Positions 8,002-16,678 of a DNA stretch of 64,000 nucleotides are shown one piece after another. The DNA is from Parapedobacter indicus (GTDB taxonomy: Bacteria; Bacteroidota; Bacteroidia; Sphingobacteriales; Sphingobacteriaceae): contig NZ_FOQO01000007.1 of assembly GCF_900113765.1 (NCBI RefSeq), forward strand, positions 186,001-250,000. The letters are read 5' to 3'. The notes under the pieces are model-generated. The model was not told where the DNA came from. It ran no database searches and worked only from the letters and a program-made list of their open reading frames with translations. Numbering within the stretch: the stretch's first letter is position 1; each line of letters opens with the position of its first letter. The translations under genes and the position numbers were made by a program.

Positions 8002-11000
8002 CTAGAAACTTAACTGCAGGCCTGCCATCACCGTCCGCGGGTTGGGGAATGCCATGTTGTCGGTACCCCGGTCCCACACGCTGGTGTTGATAAAATCCGG
8101 GTCTAGCCCTTTGTACTTGGTCAGTGTCAGCAAGTTGTTTCCGCTTATGAATATCCGCAGGCCACCGAGGTTCAGGCGAGCCAATGTTGCCTTGTCAAAT
8201 GTGTAGCCCAATTGAACATTGCGTAACCGCAGGTAAGAACCGTCTTCCAGCCATAGGTCGCTATCTCCCCTGGTATTGCGCACATCGCCGTAGATAATAC
8301 GCGGGAAATCGCTGTTTGGATTTTCCTGATAAGGTTCATGTCCCTTTTCGAAGCGGATATAGTTTGAATTGTCGGAAAAAAAGCGCCCCTGCCGTATACC
8401 GCCGTTAAGCACATCGTTGCCAAACTGGCCATTCCAAAACATGGAAAAGTCGAAGTTCTTCCAATTCACGCCGGCGTTTACCGATACCAAGGCATCGGCC
8501 CACGGATCGCCCACGATCTGTCTGTCGTTGGTCGTAATCTGTCCGTTATCGTCGGTATCAATGTACTTCAGATCGCCCAATTGCGGCCTTTTGCCTTCAA
8601 TGGTGATCGGAACTCCCTGGGTGTTTACATATGCATCGATATCGGCTTGTGAACGAAAAAGTCCATCGGTTTTGAGTAAGTAGTATTCACCCAGCGAGCG
8701 GCCGATTTCGCTGCGCGTCTGGCCGGTATAAAACACTTCGTTGCCATAGCCCAGTTCAAGAATGGTATTCTTCTGTGTCGTAAAGTTTGCACCTACGGTG
8801 TAGCTAACATTCCCAACTTTATCCCGCCAGGTAGCCGAAAGCTCCACACCCGTATTCCGGAGACTTGCCGCATTAGCCAACGGAGCACCGCCTTGATTAC
8901 CAGTGGTCATCGAAATCTGCATACCGGTCAGGATATCAACGGTCTTCGAATTGTAGTATTCGGCCACTAATGCCAAGCGATTCGACAATACGGTGGCGTC
9001 TATTCCGATATTGGTCTGCTCATTCTTTTCCCACCGCAGGTTTTCGTTGACAATCTTCACTTGGGTGGCACCATTCACGATCTGTTGATTATCGCCGAAA
9101 ATAGTAATAATATTGGGATTGATGGTTCCCAGGTAATTCCAGTCGCCATCGATGGCGGCATTACCCAATTGGCCGTAGTTGGCCCGTAGTTTCAGGTCAT
9201 TGATCCACGGGACGTTGAAAAACCGCTCGCCGCTGATCCGCCAGGCGCCGGATACCGAATAGAAATTATCCCATCGATTTGTGGGGCTTAGCTTGGACGA
9301 ACCATCCCGTCTGAATGTGAACGTGGCATAGTACCTATCGTCGAAGTTATAATTTGCACGTCCCAAATAAGAGAGTAAGACAGACTCGCCAATGCTGTTC
9401 CAGTTGGTTTGATTGCTTTGGCCCGCGTTGAGCACCGTGAAATATTCCCCGCCCAAAAATGGAAACTTCAGCCGTTGAGCACCAACATCTTCAAAATAAT
9501 AATGCTGATAGGTTAGTCCCGCTACAGCATCAACATGATGTTTGCCAAAATCCTCATTGAAATCGAGTGTGTGTTCAATAAGCTCTGTGGTCCGCTTTAT
9601 CCGGTTTTTCTGTCCGGTAGGATCGCGGTACTCTTGATTCATTGTCCAGTTACCTTCTTTTCGAAAATACCGGTATTCATCGAACGTGTAATCTATGCCG
9701 GCATTGAGTTTGTACTTGAGGTAATCGGTAATCCGTACTTCCCCCCAAAATGTACCCCGCAACCGATAAATCTTCGTATTGGTATCTTCCAGCTCTTCCC
9801 GGGCGATTGGATTGGTACCGAAAGTCCGTGCATTGGCTTCGCTGCCATAGCCAAACCCGCCCAGATTATCGGGATCATAGACAGGGATCGTCGGCACCAT
9901 CCGGACAATGTCTATATATGAGCTCGTCTGCAGCGGATCGCGGTCAGTCTGAGCAAAATTGAACGTCTGACCGAACGAGAACCTTCCCTTCGTACCCGCT
10001 GTATTTACACGGAAGGTGTAACGGTCAAACGAGTTGCCATACATCATTCCCTCGTTGTTATAATAACCGCCGGAAACGAAGTAGTTCCCCGCCTTTCCGC
10101 CACCCGACAATGAAACGTTGTAATCCTGCACGAGCGCTGTCTTCATGGTTTCCTTTTGCCAATCGGTATCAAAGTTGCGGTGATCCTGCAGCGTCCCACT
10201 CCAGGTGCCATCTTTTATCCCCTCACGATAGGCCATGTCATTATACTTCTTGAATTCCTCAGCGTTCATCAAGTCATATTTAGGCGACCAATCAAACGAT
10301 TCGCGCACGGAAAAATCAACTATGGCAGGGCCTTCCTTCCCCTTTTTTGTAGTCACGATAATCACGCCGTTCGCAGCCCGAGATCCGTAGATCGCCGCCG
10401 CCGAGGCATCTTTCAGTATCTGGATAGATTCCACGTCATTGGGATTGAAATCAGCACCGCCCGATGTAATCATGCCATCGATGACCCACAAAGGATCGTT
10501 ATTCTGGAGCGTTCCAATCCCCCGAATCTCGATCGTCGCATCACTCCCCGCATTACCGGTATTCCGTATATTCACGCCTGTAGCGAGTCCTTGAATGGAC
10601 TGCCCGATCGTGCTTGCCCCCACCTTGGCCATCTCCCGCGTATCAATAACAGATACCGCTCCGGTCAAGTCCTTTTTCTTTACGCTGCCATAGCCAATGA
10701 CAACCACCTCCTCCAGTTCTTCCAAACTGGCCTGCATGGTGACATTCAACTGTTGCCCTGCAGTGGCCGTAATCTCCTGCGATTCATACCCCACCAGGGA
10801 GAAAACCAGCACCGCATTGCTGGCGGGTATCGAGATGGAAAAACGACCATCGTCCGCTGTTGAAGTCGCCACGTCACTGTCTTTCACCTTCACCGTGATG
10901 TCTTCCAACGGGTTCCCATCGACGTCGGCAACACGTCCGGTCACGGCTGACTGCTGAGACGCGACAATGACGGCCGCCCCATGCGCCATGGATGCCCGCG

Positions 11001-11106
11001 AGTTTACCCCGTAGGCGCTTGTTGATGTACCGAAACAAGCGATCAGAAAAGCCATCGCCTTGAAATGCTTCAGCACATAAGTCATGTTTGTTACGTGTGT
11101 ATTCAT
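8002..11106 (-). CDS. SusC/RagA family TonB-dependent outer-membrane transporter
   Basis: A 1034-residue TonB-linked outer-membrane protein that imports oligosaccharides using energy from TonB. After the signal peptide comes a carboxypeptidase-regulatory-like domain (about 50-130, VTGRVADVDGNPLEDITV), then a TonB box (EEVVVIGYG), a plug domain with the SusC signature (IRGIGTLQNNDPLWVIDG, ILKDASAAAIYGSRAANGVI) and a 22-strand-type barrel ending in the aromatic terminus GLQLSF. No STN domain is visible, so it probably does not feed an anti-sigma system. It is cotranscribed with susD; 37 bases separate it from the upstream GH5-like gene. Confidence 0.97.
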   Translation of the reverse strand: MNTHVTNMTYVLKHFKAMAFLIACFGTSTSAYGVNSRASMAHGAAVIVASQQSAVTGRVADVDGNPLEDITVKVKDSDVATSTADDGRFSISIPASNAVLVFSLVGYESQEITATAGQQLNVTMQASLEELEEVVVIGYGSVKKKDLTGAVSVIDTREMAKVGASTIGQSIQGLATGVNIRNTGNAGSDATIEIRGIGTLQNNDPLWVIDGMITSGGADFNPNDVESIQILKDASAAAIYGSRAANGVIIVTTKKGKEGPAIVDFSVRESFDWSPKYDLMNAEEFKKYNDMAYREGIKDGTWSGTLQDHRNFDTDWQKETMKTALVQDYNVSLSGGGKAGNYFVSGGYYNNEGMMYGNSFDRYTFRVNTAGTKGRFSFGQTFNFAQTDRDPLQTSSYIDIVRMVPTIPVYDPDNLGGFGYGSEANARTFGTNPIAREELEDTNTKIYRLRGTFWGEVRITDYLKYKLNAGIDYTFDEYRYFRKEGNWTMNQEYRDPTGQKNRIKRTTELIEHTLDFNEDFGKHHVDAVAGLTYQHYYFEDVGAQRLKFPFLGGEYFTVLNAGQSNQTNWNSIGESVLLSYLGRANYNFDDRYYATFTFRRDGSSKLSPTNRWDNFYSVSGAWRISGERFFNVPWINDLKLRANYGQLGNAAIDGDWNYLGTINPNIITIFGDNQQIVNGATQVKIVNENLRWEKNEQTNIGIDATVLSNRLALVAEYYNSKTVDILTGMQISMTTGNQGGAPLANAASLRNTGVELSATWRDKVGNVSYTVGANFTTQKNTILELGYGNEVFYTGQTRSEIGRSLGEYYLLKTDGLFRSQADIDAYVNTQGVPITIEGKRPQLGDLKYIDTDDNGQITTNDRQIVGDPWADALVSVNAGVNWKNFDFSMFWNGQFGNDVLNGGIRQGRFFSDNSNYIRFEKGHEPYQENPNSDFPRIIYGDVRNTRGDSDLWLEDGSYLRLRNVQLGYTFDKATLARLNLGGLRIFISGNNLLTLTKYKGLDPDFINTSVWDRGTDNMAFPNPRTVMAGLQLSF

Positions 11107-11143
11107 ATCATAACTATTAATTGGTTAACTATGCGTTCAGCAA

Positions 11144-12307
11144 CTACCTATTTGTTAGAAGTTGTTTAATCAACTGGACCTCTTCCTGCTTGTACGGAGT
11201 ACCGTCTCTCCTGAAAATATCGTGGAACCACAACGGCGGCTCAGCAGTGTACGTTTTCGTCCAGCTATCCCACGGGTAGATGGTCTGCGTCTTGCCGTCT
11301 ACAAATCCCCAGTTAATCATGGCTACGTTGTATTTCTTGGCTATAGGCAGAAATCCGGCGAATGTGCTACCGTTCGGCCGCGCCATGTACTCTGTGCATA
11401 AAAGCGGCTTGCCATAGCGTTGGAGTTGCTGAATACGCTTTTCGAAATCCTCGGGCGTATCGTAGTTGTGGAAACTGATCACATCCGATTGCTCAATCTG
11501 CAGCCGCTCGATCGGTTTCAACGTACTGTCTGACGACCAGTCGCCGGCCCAGACACCCGAGGTCAACGGCTGTGACGGATCTGCCGACCGCGCCCATTCG
11601 AATACTTGCTCCAACAGGGGCAATACATACGACACCTTATCCTTGATTTCCACGGCTTCGTATGAGGGGCCTGTCATGTTATCCGGCTCGTTCCACACGT
11701 CCCAGCCCAAAATCCGTTCGTCATTGGCGAAATGTGAAACAATGCCTTTCACATAGCGTTCCAAACGGGGATACTGCGCAGAATCTTTTAATGCATGCTG
11801 CCCGGGACTCTGCACCCATCCCGAATTGTGTACGTGTGGCTTGGGGGCACGCTGCTTTCCAGATACTGGAAATGGATCCCAGCAGGAATCAAAAAAAACA
11901 AACAATGGCCGGATACCGTGTTTGTCTGCCAATCGCAAGAAATGGTCTATGCGATCGATAAATCTTGCTGAATCCTGTTGGTAAGCCAGATCATGCAGGT
12001 ACACCCTAGCCGTGTTCATTCCGAGCCCTTCAGCCCAACCCAATTCCTTGTCAATGGTTTCGGGATCAAAGGTCTCTTCCTGCCACATTTCCAATTGATT
12101 AATTGCAGTAGCAGGTGTATAGTTAGGGCCCACCAGCCAACCCTGCCGGGCATACCACGTGTTGGCTTCTTCGGCCGTCCAGATACCGCGTTTTGAATCG
12201 CTGTCAACGCGTTCTTTTGGATTATTACAGCCTGAAAATAAACAGGCAGATACTACTAGAAAAAATAAAGATGTTCTGAAAAATCCCATTGTAATTGGTC
12301 TCATCAT
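11144..12307 (-). CDS. GH5-like (clan GH-A) glycosidase lipoprotein
   Basis: A 387-residue lipoprotein (LFSGC near residue 26) with a TIM-barrel fold of the cellulase superfamily. Glu207 in WDVWNEPDN fits the acid/base at the end of strand 4, and Glu306 in LLCTEYMARP fits the nucleophile at strand 7. HNYDTPEDFE and the closing MINWGFVDGKTQT are typical of the Bacteroidota proteins often named 1,4-beta-xylanase or cellulase. It is the first gene of the PUL operon. The start could be the ATG at 12307 or the one six codons later (MGFF). Substrate is not clear; a beta-linked backbone hemicellulose or galactan is possible. Confidence 0.8.
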   Translation of the reverse strand: MMRPITMGFFRTSLFFLVVSACLFSGCNNPKERVDSDSKRGIWTAEEANTWYARQGWLVGPNYTPATAINQLEMWQEETFDPETIDKELGWAEGLGMNTARVYLHDLAYQQDSARFIDRIDHFLRLADKHGIRPLFVFFDSCWDPFPVSGKQRAPKPHVHNSGWVQSPGQHALKDSAQYPRLERYVKGIVSHFANDERILGWDVWNEPDNMTGPSYEAVEIKDKVSYVLPLLEQVFEWARSADPSQPLTSGVWAGDWSSDSTLKPIERLQIEQSDVISFHNYDTPEDFEKRIQQLQRYGKPLLCTEYMARPNGSTFAGFLPIAKKYNVAMINWGFVDGKTQTIYPWDSWTKTYTAEPPLWFHDIFRRDGTPYKQEEVQLIKQLLTNR

Positions 12308-12447
12308 TGGTTATCATTTAGGCATCTTGCCCTCCTCAATTACAAAGGACGTTATTACAGGCGCTGGATGTGATACCAATTTGTTTCAATTTTTCCTTAT
12401 TTTGTCTCACTAAATTGTTTACCCTAACTGTTTCCCTGCTTAGTACT

Positions 12448-12603
12448 AAAGTCTGCCGCGACCCGAAGGATAATAAATATCTAGAACTTGCAGTAGCCGC
12501 CAACGCATCTTGTATCGTTACCGGCGATCAAGATTTACTTGTTTTAAATCCTTTCCGAAATATTCCAATTTTAACTTCCGCTGATTTTCTAGCACAATTT
12601 TAA
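12448..12603 (+). pseudogene. Remnant of a PIN-family toxin (C-terminal half)
   Basis: The 51 codons ending at the stop at 12601 read like the C-terminal half of a PIN-domain RNase toxin: CRDPKDNKYLELAVAA, ASCIVTGDQDLLVLNPF, then ILTSADFLAQF. Intact members are about 130-145 residues long and carry an N-terminal Asp and a central Glu needed to bind metal; both are missing. Upstream, the frame continues to an ATG at 12370, but those 26 residues do not look like a PIN domain. No antitoxin gene is next to it. This is most likely a decayed toxin-antitoxin locus between the PUL operon and its sensor gene. The rest of 12308-12701 holds only promoter sequence. Confidence 0.75.
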
Positions 12604-12667
12604 GCATCAATAGCAAACGAAAGATCGTATGCAATGTAGCGTGGCGAGGATATTGCAAATTTACCGC

Positions 12668-12675
12668 TATCTTTG
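12668..12675 (+). promoter_or_regulatory. Bacteroidota -7 box for the PUL sensor kinase
   Basis: TATCTTTG matches TAnnTTTG. The predicted start site is near 12682, leaving about 20 bases of leader before the GTG start at 12702. No well-spaced -33 element is seen (a TTG at 12653 is too close). Confidence 0.5.
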
Positions 12676-12701
12676 ACCGATACCCCACAAGGTCTTTTGA
12701 T

Positions 12702-15700
12702 GTGAGATTGATTTTGCTAAAATACCTTCTGTGTACGCTGGTATCCTTAAGTTATGCCTACGGCCAGCCCTACTATTTCACCCACTATCAGGTGGAAAAT
12801 GGACTGTCGAACAATGCCGTGCTGTGCAGCGCACAAGATCAAATGGGGTTTATGTGGTTTGGTACCAAAGATGGCCTCAACCGCTTTGACGGCTATTCCT
12901 TCAAGGTATTCCACAGCGACCCCGATAACCCAAACGGCTTGGGCAGTAATTTCATCCGCGCTTTGTTTGTGGACGAAATGGGGCGTGTCTGGGCGGGCAC
13001 CGATCAGGGAATTTACATCTTCGATCCAACGTCTGAAACGTTCTCGCTGTTTCACCCCACCATTACCAATGAAATACTGGGGATTGAGGGCGATCAGGAG
13101 GGCAACATCTGGTTTATCGATAACCTCTCGTTGTATCGATATACGACAGCCACGGATCGTTTAACAAGGATAACCGACGATTCACTGCGCGTCATCAGTT
13201 CGCTTGGCGTAACGGAAGCCGGTGAAGTTTGGATGGGTACCGCGCATGGCGACCTCATTCATTACCACCCCGCCCAAGGAATAAAAAGTCGGTATTCGTT
13301 GTTCGATCATTCACCGCACGTAGTTTCTCAATGGATTGAAGAAGTGTATTGCAGCAACGACGGGTTTCTCCTTGTGGGTACTTCCAAACAGGGCGTAAAG
13401 GTATTTGATACCGGCACCGGCACGTACCAAGATCTGTTGACGCACGATGCATACGGAACGGATATCTTCGTGCGAGATATTCTAGAAAACGAAAACGATG
13501 AATACTGGCTAGCTACCGAATCCGGCATTTTCATCTATCAGTACCACAGCGGGCAATGGAGCAACCTGCGGAAACAACGGGGCAATCCCTGGGCCCTTTC
13601 AGACAATGCAGTGTATACACTTTGCAAGGACCGTGAGCATAGCATTTGGGCAGGCACCTACTTTGGCGGTGTCAACCACTATGCGACTGCCAATACATTT
13701 TTTGAAAAGTTTTTTCCACAGGGCGACGCAACAAATACGCTTTCGGGCAATGCAGTCAGGGAAATTTGTGCGGGTCCGTCCGGAAGTTTGTGGATTGGAA
13801 CCGAAGACGCCGGACTGAATAAGATGAACCCGTCTACGGGCGAAATTACCAGTTACCACCCTACCGGTAATCCGCACAGCCTCGCCTATTCAAACATTCA
13901 CGGGCTGCTGGTCACGGGCGACACGCTCTGGGTCGGGACCTTTGAACATGGACTGGACTTACTGGATATCCGTACCGGAAAGGTTATCCGGCATTACGAT
14001 GCCGAAAACCGAGATGGGGCATTACGTAATAACTTTATATTCAACTGCTATCAAACCCGAAACGGCCGGATATTGCTGGCAACGGGGCAAGGTCTGTATG
14101 AATATGTAAAAGCGGAAAAGAATTTCCGTCTGCTTGATGGATTTCCAGAATACATTTTTTACACCACGCTTTTTGAAGATAGCCAGGGAACCATATGGGC
14201 CGGTACGTGGCGGGATGGACTGTATTATGCTAACCCAGAAACGGGCCAACGGGGCATGTTTATCCACGATGCCCGCGACCCAAATAGCATTGGCAGCAAT
14301 CGCGTAAACCGGATATTTGAAGATAGCAGGGGGATTCTTTGGATAGCCACCGAAGGCGGCTTATGCCGTCTGAGTACAACTGGCGGTACGTTCAAGCGAT
14401 ACGGCACGATTCATGGATTACCCAGTAACCTGATATTGGCGATTCTTGAAGATGCGGACAACAAGCTTTGGGTAACTACCTCCAAAGGACTGGTTCGCTT
14501 CGATTTCACGACGGAGGAGATCAAGGTATTTACCCAGGCTAATGGCTTGCTGAGCGACCAGTTCAATTACAATTCCGCATACCGGGCTCCCGATGGCACG
14601 CTCTATTTCGGCAGCGTAAAAGGGTTGGTGAGATTCAATCCGGCCAACTACCGTGAAAGCACCTTCCAACCTCCTGTATACATCACGGGATTTCAAGTAT
14701 ATAACCACGAACTAGAAATCAATAAAAAGGACTCACCCCTTCATCAATCGATCACGTTTACGGATGATATTGAACTCAACTATAATCAATCGTCTTTCAG
14801 TATAGATTTCGCGGCCTTGAGCTTTGTATCGCCCGCCATGACCGGATACGCGTATAAGATGGAAGGACTGGACAATGAATGGACACATATCCGGGCCAAC
14901 CGGAAGGCATATTTCACCAAACTGCCTCCCGGCGATTATGTATTCCGGGTAAATGCGGCGGACAGCCGGGGTGATTTTAACGGCCGGGAAACCAATCTTC
15001 ACATCACCATCCTACCCCCGTTTTGGGCCAGCCTTCCGGCATATCTCGTATATGTGTTGATTGCCCTTGCAGCCACGTGGTACGTCATCAGAAGTTACCA
15101 CCTGCGGGTCAAAGAGAAAAACAGACGAAAGCTAGAACTGCTGAGACATCGCAAGGAAGAAGAATTATACCGGGCAAAGATCGACTTTTTCACCAACGTA
15201 ACCCATGAGATCCGGACTCCGCTCACGCTTATTAAGGCGCCGCTGGAGAAAGTAATGAAAAAAGCCGACGAGCTGCCAACTGTGAAGCGGCATCTGCAAA
15301 CCATGGAACGAAATACCGAGCGCCTGCTGGTGCTGACCGACCAGTTGCTCGATTTCAGAAAAACCGAAGTAACGGGTTACCAATTGAACTTTGCTCCCAT
15401 TTCTATCAACGACCTGCTCCGGGAAAACTGCCGCAACTTCAAGTTAGTAGCCAGCCAAAAGAATATCCGACTTACCCTTGACCTACCTGCTATTTCCTGC
15501 GTAGCCCTCGTGGATAAGGAGGCCGTCACCCAGATCATCAGTAACCTGCTGATCAACGGACTTAAGTATGCCAAACGTAGAATTCACATTTCACTGCCAG
15601 AGCCGATGCCTTCCGACAACCTATATACGATCGTCGTCAAAAACGATGGTTACCTGATTCCTCCCGAAATGAGGGAAAAGATTTTTGAAACCTTCGTCAG

Positions 15701-15863
15701 ACTCAAAGCAACCGACAGTCAACAAGGTTCGGGATTGGGCCTTGCCCTAGCCCGTTCATTAGCCCAATTGCATAATGGCAGCCTTCGGCTGGGAGCGTCT
15801 GATGACGATATGAATGTTTTTATACTGACGTTGCCCTTTAAGCAACCTCCAAAAGAAACGTAA
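12702..15863 (+). CDS. PUL sensor histidine kinase with periplasmic two-component propeller (kinase half of a split HTCS)
   Basis: A 1053-residue inner-membrane sensor. After a signal peptide (ending AYGQ) come repeated propeller blades of Reg_prop type (MWFGTKDGLNRFDGYSF, VWAGTDQGIYIFD, LWIGTEDAGLNKM and more), then a Y_Y_Y domain at about 690-765. A transmembrane helix lies at about 776-797, followed by HisKA with His835 in FFTNVTHEIRTPL and an HATPase ending TLPFKQPP. Translation must start at GTG 12702, because the ATG overlapping it (12700) runs straight into TGA. Canonical hybrid systems continue into receiver and AraC domains; here a TAA stops the protein and those domains form the next gene. 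It presumably senses PUL oligosaccharides in the periplasm. Confidence 0.93.
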   Translation: MRLILLKYLLCTLVSLSYAYGQPYYFTHYQVENGLSNNAVLCSAQDQMGFMWFGTKDGLNRFDGYSFKVFHSDPDNPNGLGSNFIRALFVDEMGRVWAGTDQGIYIFDPTSETFSLFHPTITNEILGIEGDQEGNIWFIDNLSLYRYTTATDRLTRITDDSLRVISSLGVTEAGEVWMGTAHGDLIHYHPAQGIKSRYSLFDHSPHVVSQWIEEVYCSNDGFLLVGTSKQGVKVFDTGTGTYQDLLTHDAYGTDIFVRDILENENDEYWLATESGIFIYQYHSGQWSNLRKQRGNPWALSDNAVYTLCKDREHSIWAGTYFGGVNHYATANTFFEKFFPQGDATNTLSGNAVREICAGPSGSLWIGTEDAGLNKMNPSTGEITSYHPTGNPHSLAYSNIHGLLVTGDTLWVGTFEHGLDLLDIRTGKVIRHYDAENRDGALRNNFIFNCYQTRNGRILLATGQGLYEYVKAEKNFRLLDGFPEYIFYTTLFEDSQGTIWAGTWRDGLYYANPETGQRGMFIHDARDPNSIGSNRVNRIFEDSRGILWIATEGGLCRLSTTGGTFKRYGTIHGLPSNLILAILEDADNKLWVTTSKGLVRFDFTTEEIKVFTQANGLLSDQFNYNSAYRAPDGTLYFGSVKGLVRFNPANYRESTFQPPVYITGFQVYNHELEINKKDSPLHQSITFTDDIELNYNQSSFSIDFAALSFVSPAMTGYAYKMEGLDNEWTHIRANRKAYFTKLPPGDYVFRVNAADSRGDFNGRETNLHITILPPFWASLPAYLVYVLIALAATWYVIRSYHLRVKEKNRRKLELLRHRKEEELYRAKIDFFTNVTHEIRTPLTLIKAPLEKVMKKADELPTVKRHLQTMERNTERLLVLTDQLLDFRKTEVTGYQLNFAPISINDLLRENCRNFKLVASQKNIRLTLDLPAISCVALVDKEAVTQIISNLLINGLKYAKRRIHISLPEPMPSDNLYTIVVKNDGYLIPPEMREKIFETFVRLKATDSQQGSGLGLALARSLAQLHNGSLRLGASDDDMNVFILTLPFKQPPKET

Positions 15864-15864
15864 C

Positions 15865-16650
15865 ATGGAATGGATCCCTCAACAAACGAAACGTCCGACC
15901 CTATTGGTGGTGGATGACCACGTGGAAATCCTGGATTTTATCGCGGACGACCTAAGTGACGATTACGATGTATTGCGCGCGGAAGACGGCTATCAAGCGA
16001 TAGAAGCATTAGCGGACCATTCGGTTCACCTCGTCGTCAGCGACGTCATGATGCCCGGAATGGATGGCTATGAGCTTTGCAGCCGCATCAAGTCCGATGT
16101 CCAGTACAGCCACATTCCCGTGATCCTTCTGACCGCTAAAAATACACTTCAATCAAAAATACAGGGCCTTGAGCAGGGTGCGGATGCGTATATTGAAAAG
16201 CCCTTCTCGCCCGAGCACTTGCATGCCCAGATCAACAGCCTCCTGTCAAATCGTAACAAAGTCCGTGAATATTTTGCGAGCTCGCCACTGGCTCATATTA
16301 ATACCATGGCGCATTCCAAAGCGGACGAACACTTCCTGGAGCGGTTAAACGAACTCATCCACGAATGCATGGCCGAGCCTAACTTTGACGTGGAGCACCT
16401 GGCAGATAAGATGAACATGAGCCGCCCCACCTTATACCGCAAAATCAAAGCAATATCAGACTTAACGCCCAATGATCTGATCAACGTTGCCCGCCTGAAA
16501 AAAGCCGCTGAATTGCTCGCTTTGGGCGGGCATAAAATTTATGAGGTTTCGGACCTGGTGGGGTATAGTTCACAGACCCATTTCGGGCGAAATTTCCAGA
16601 AACAATTCGGCATGTCACCAAGCGAGTACGTGATAAAAAGCAAAAAGTAA
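15865..16650 (+). CDS. Response regulator with AraC-type DNA-binding domain (output half of a split HTCS)
   Basis: A 261-residue cytoplasmic regulator. The receiver domain (about 12-127) has the acidic pair in LLVVDDH, the phospho-acceptor Asp60 in VVSDVMMPGMDG, Thr and Lys in LLTAKN and the Lys in IEKPF. A short linker leads to an AraC HTH (about 155-258: FDVEHLADKMNMSRPTLYRK, YEVSDLVGYSSQTHFGRNFQKQFGMSPSEY). The ATG lies one base after the kinase stop, in the +1 frame, so the two genes are almost certainly translationally coupled. Domain order and combined length (1053 + 261) equal those of a one-piece hybrid two-component system. It probably activates the divergent PUL operon. Confidence 0.93.
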   Translation: MEWIPQQTKRPTLLVVDDHVEILDFIADDLSDDYDVLRAEDGYQAIEALADHSVHLVVSDVMMPGMDGYELCSRIKSDVQYSHIPVILLTAKNTLQSKIQGLEQGADAYIEKPFSPEHLHAQINSLLSNRNKVREYFASSPLAHINTMAHSKADEHFLERLNELIHECMAEPNFDVEHLADKMNMSRPTLYRKIKAISDLTPNDLINVARLKKAAELLALGGHKIYEVSDLVGYSSQTHFGRNFQKQFGMSPSEYVIKSKK

Positions 16651-16653
16651 AAA

Positions 16654-16668
16654 GGGGGCGGTGCCCCC
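16654..16668 (-). terminator. GC-rich hairpin terminator between the response regulator and the GH2 gene
   Basis: Six-base G/C arms (16654-16659 and 16663-16668) with a three-base loop sit between two convergent genes. On the minus strand the stem is followed by a T-rich run, which makes it a good intrinsic terminator for the GH2 gene. On the plus strand the following bases are only weakly T-rich. Confidence 0.65.
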
Positions 16669-16678
16669 TCTCATGTTG

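Noticed and set aside
10156..10863. A 235-codon plus-strand open frame inside susC
   Set aside because: Pure antisense shadow of the plug and N-terminal domain of SusC, with no signal peptide, domain or promoter.
12370..12447. ATG-started N-terminus of the PIN remnant as an intact small gene
   Set aside because: These 26 residues are unlike a PIN domain and the catalytic N-terminal half is missing, so I call only the C-terminal part as a remnant.
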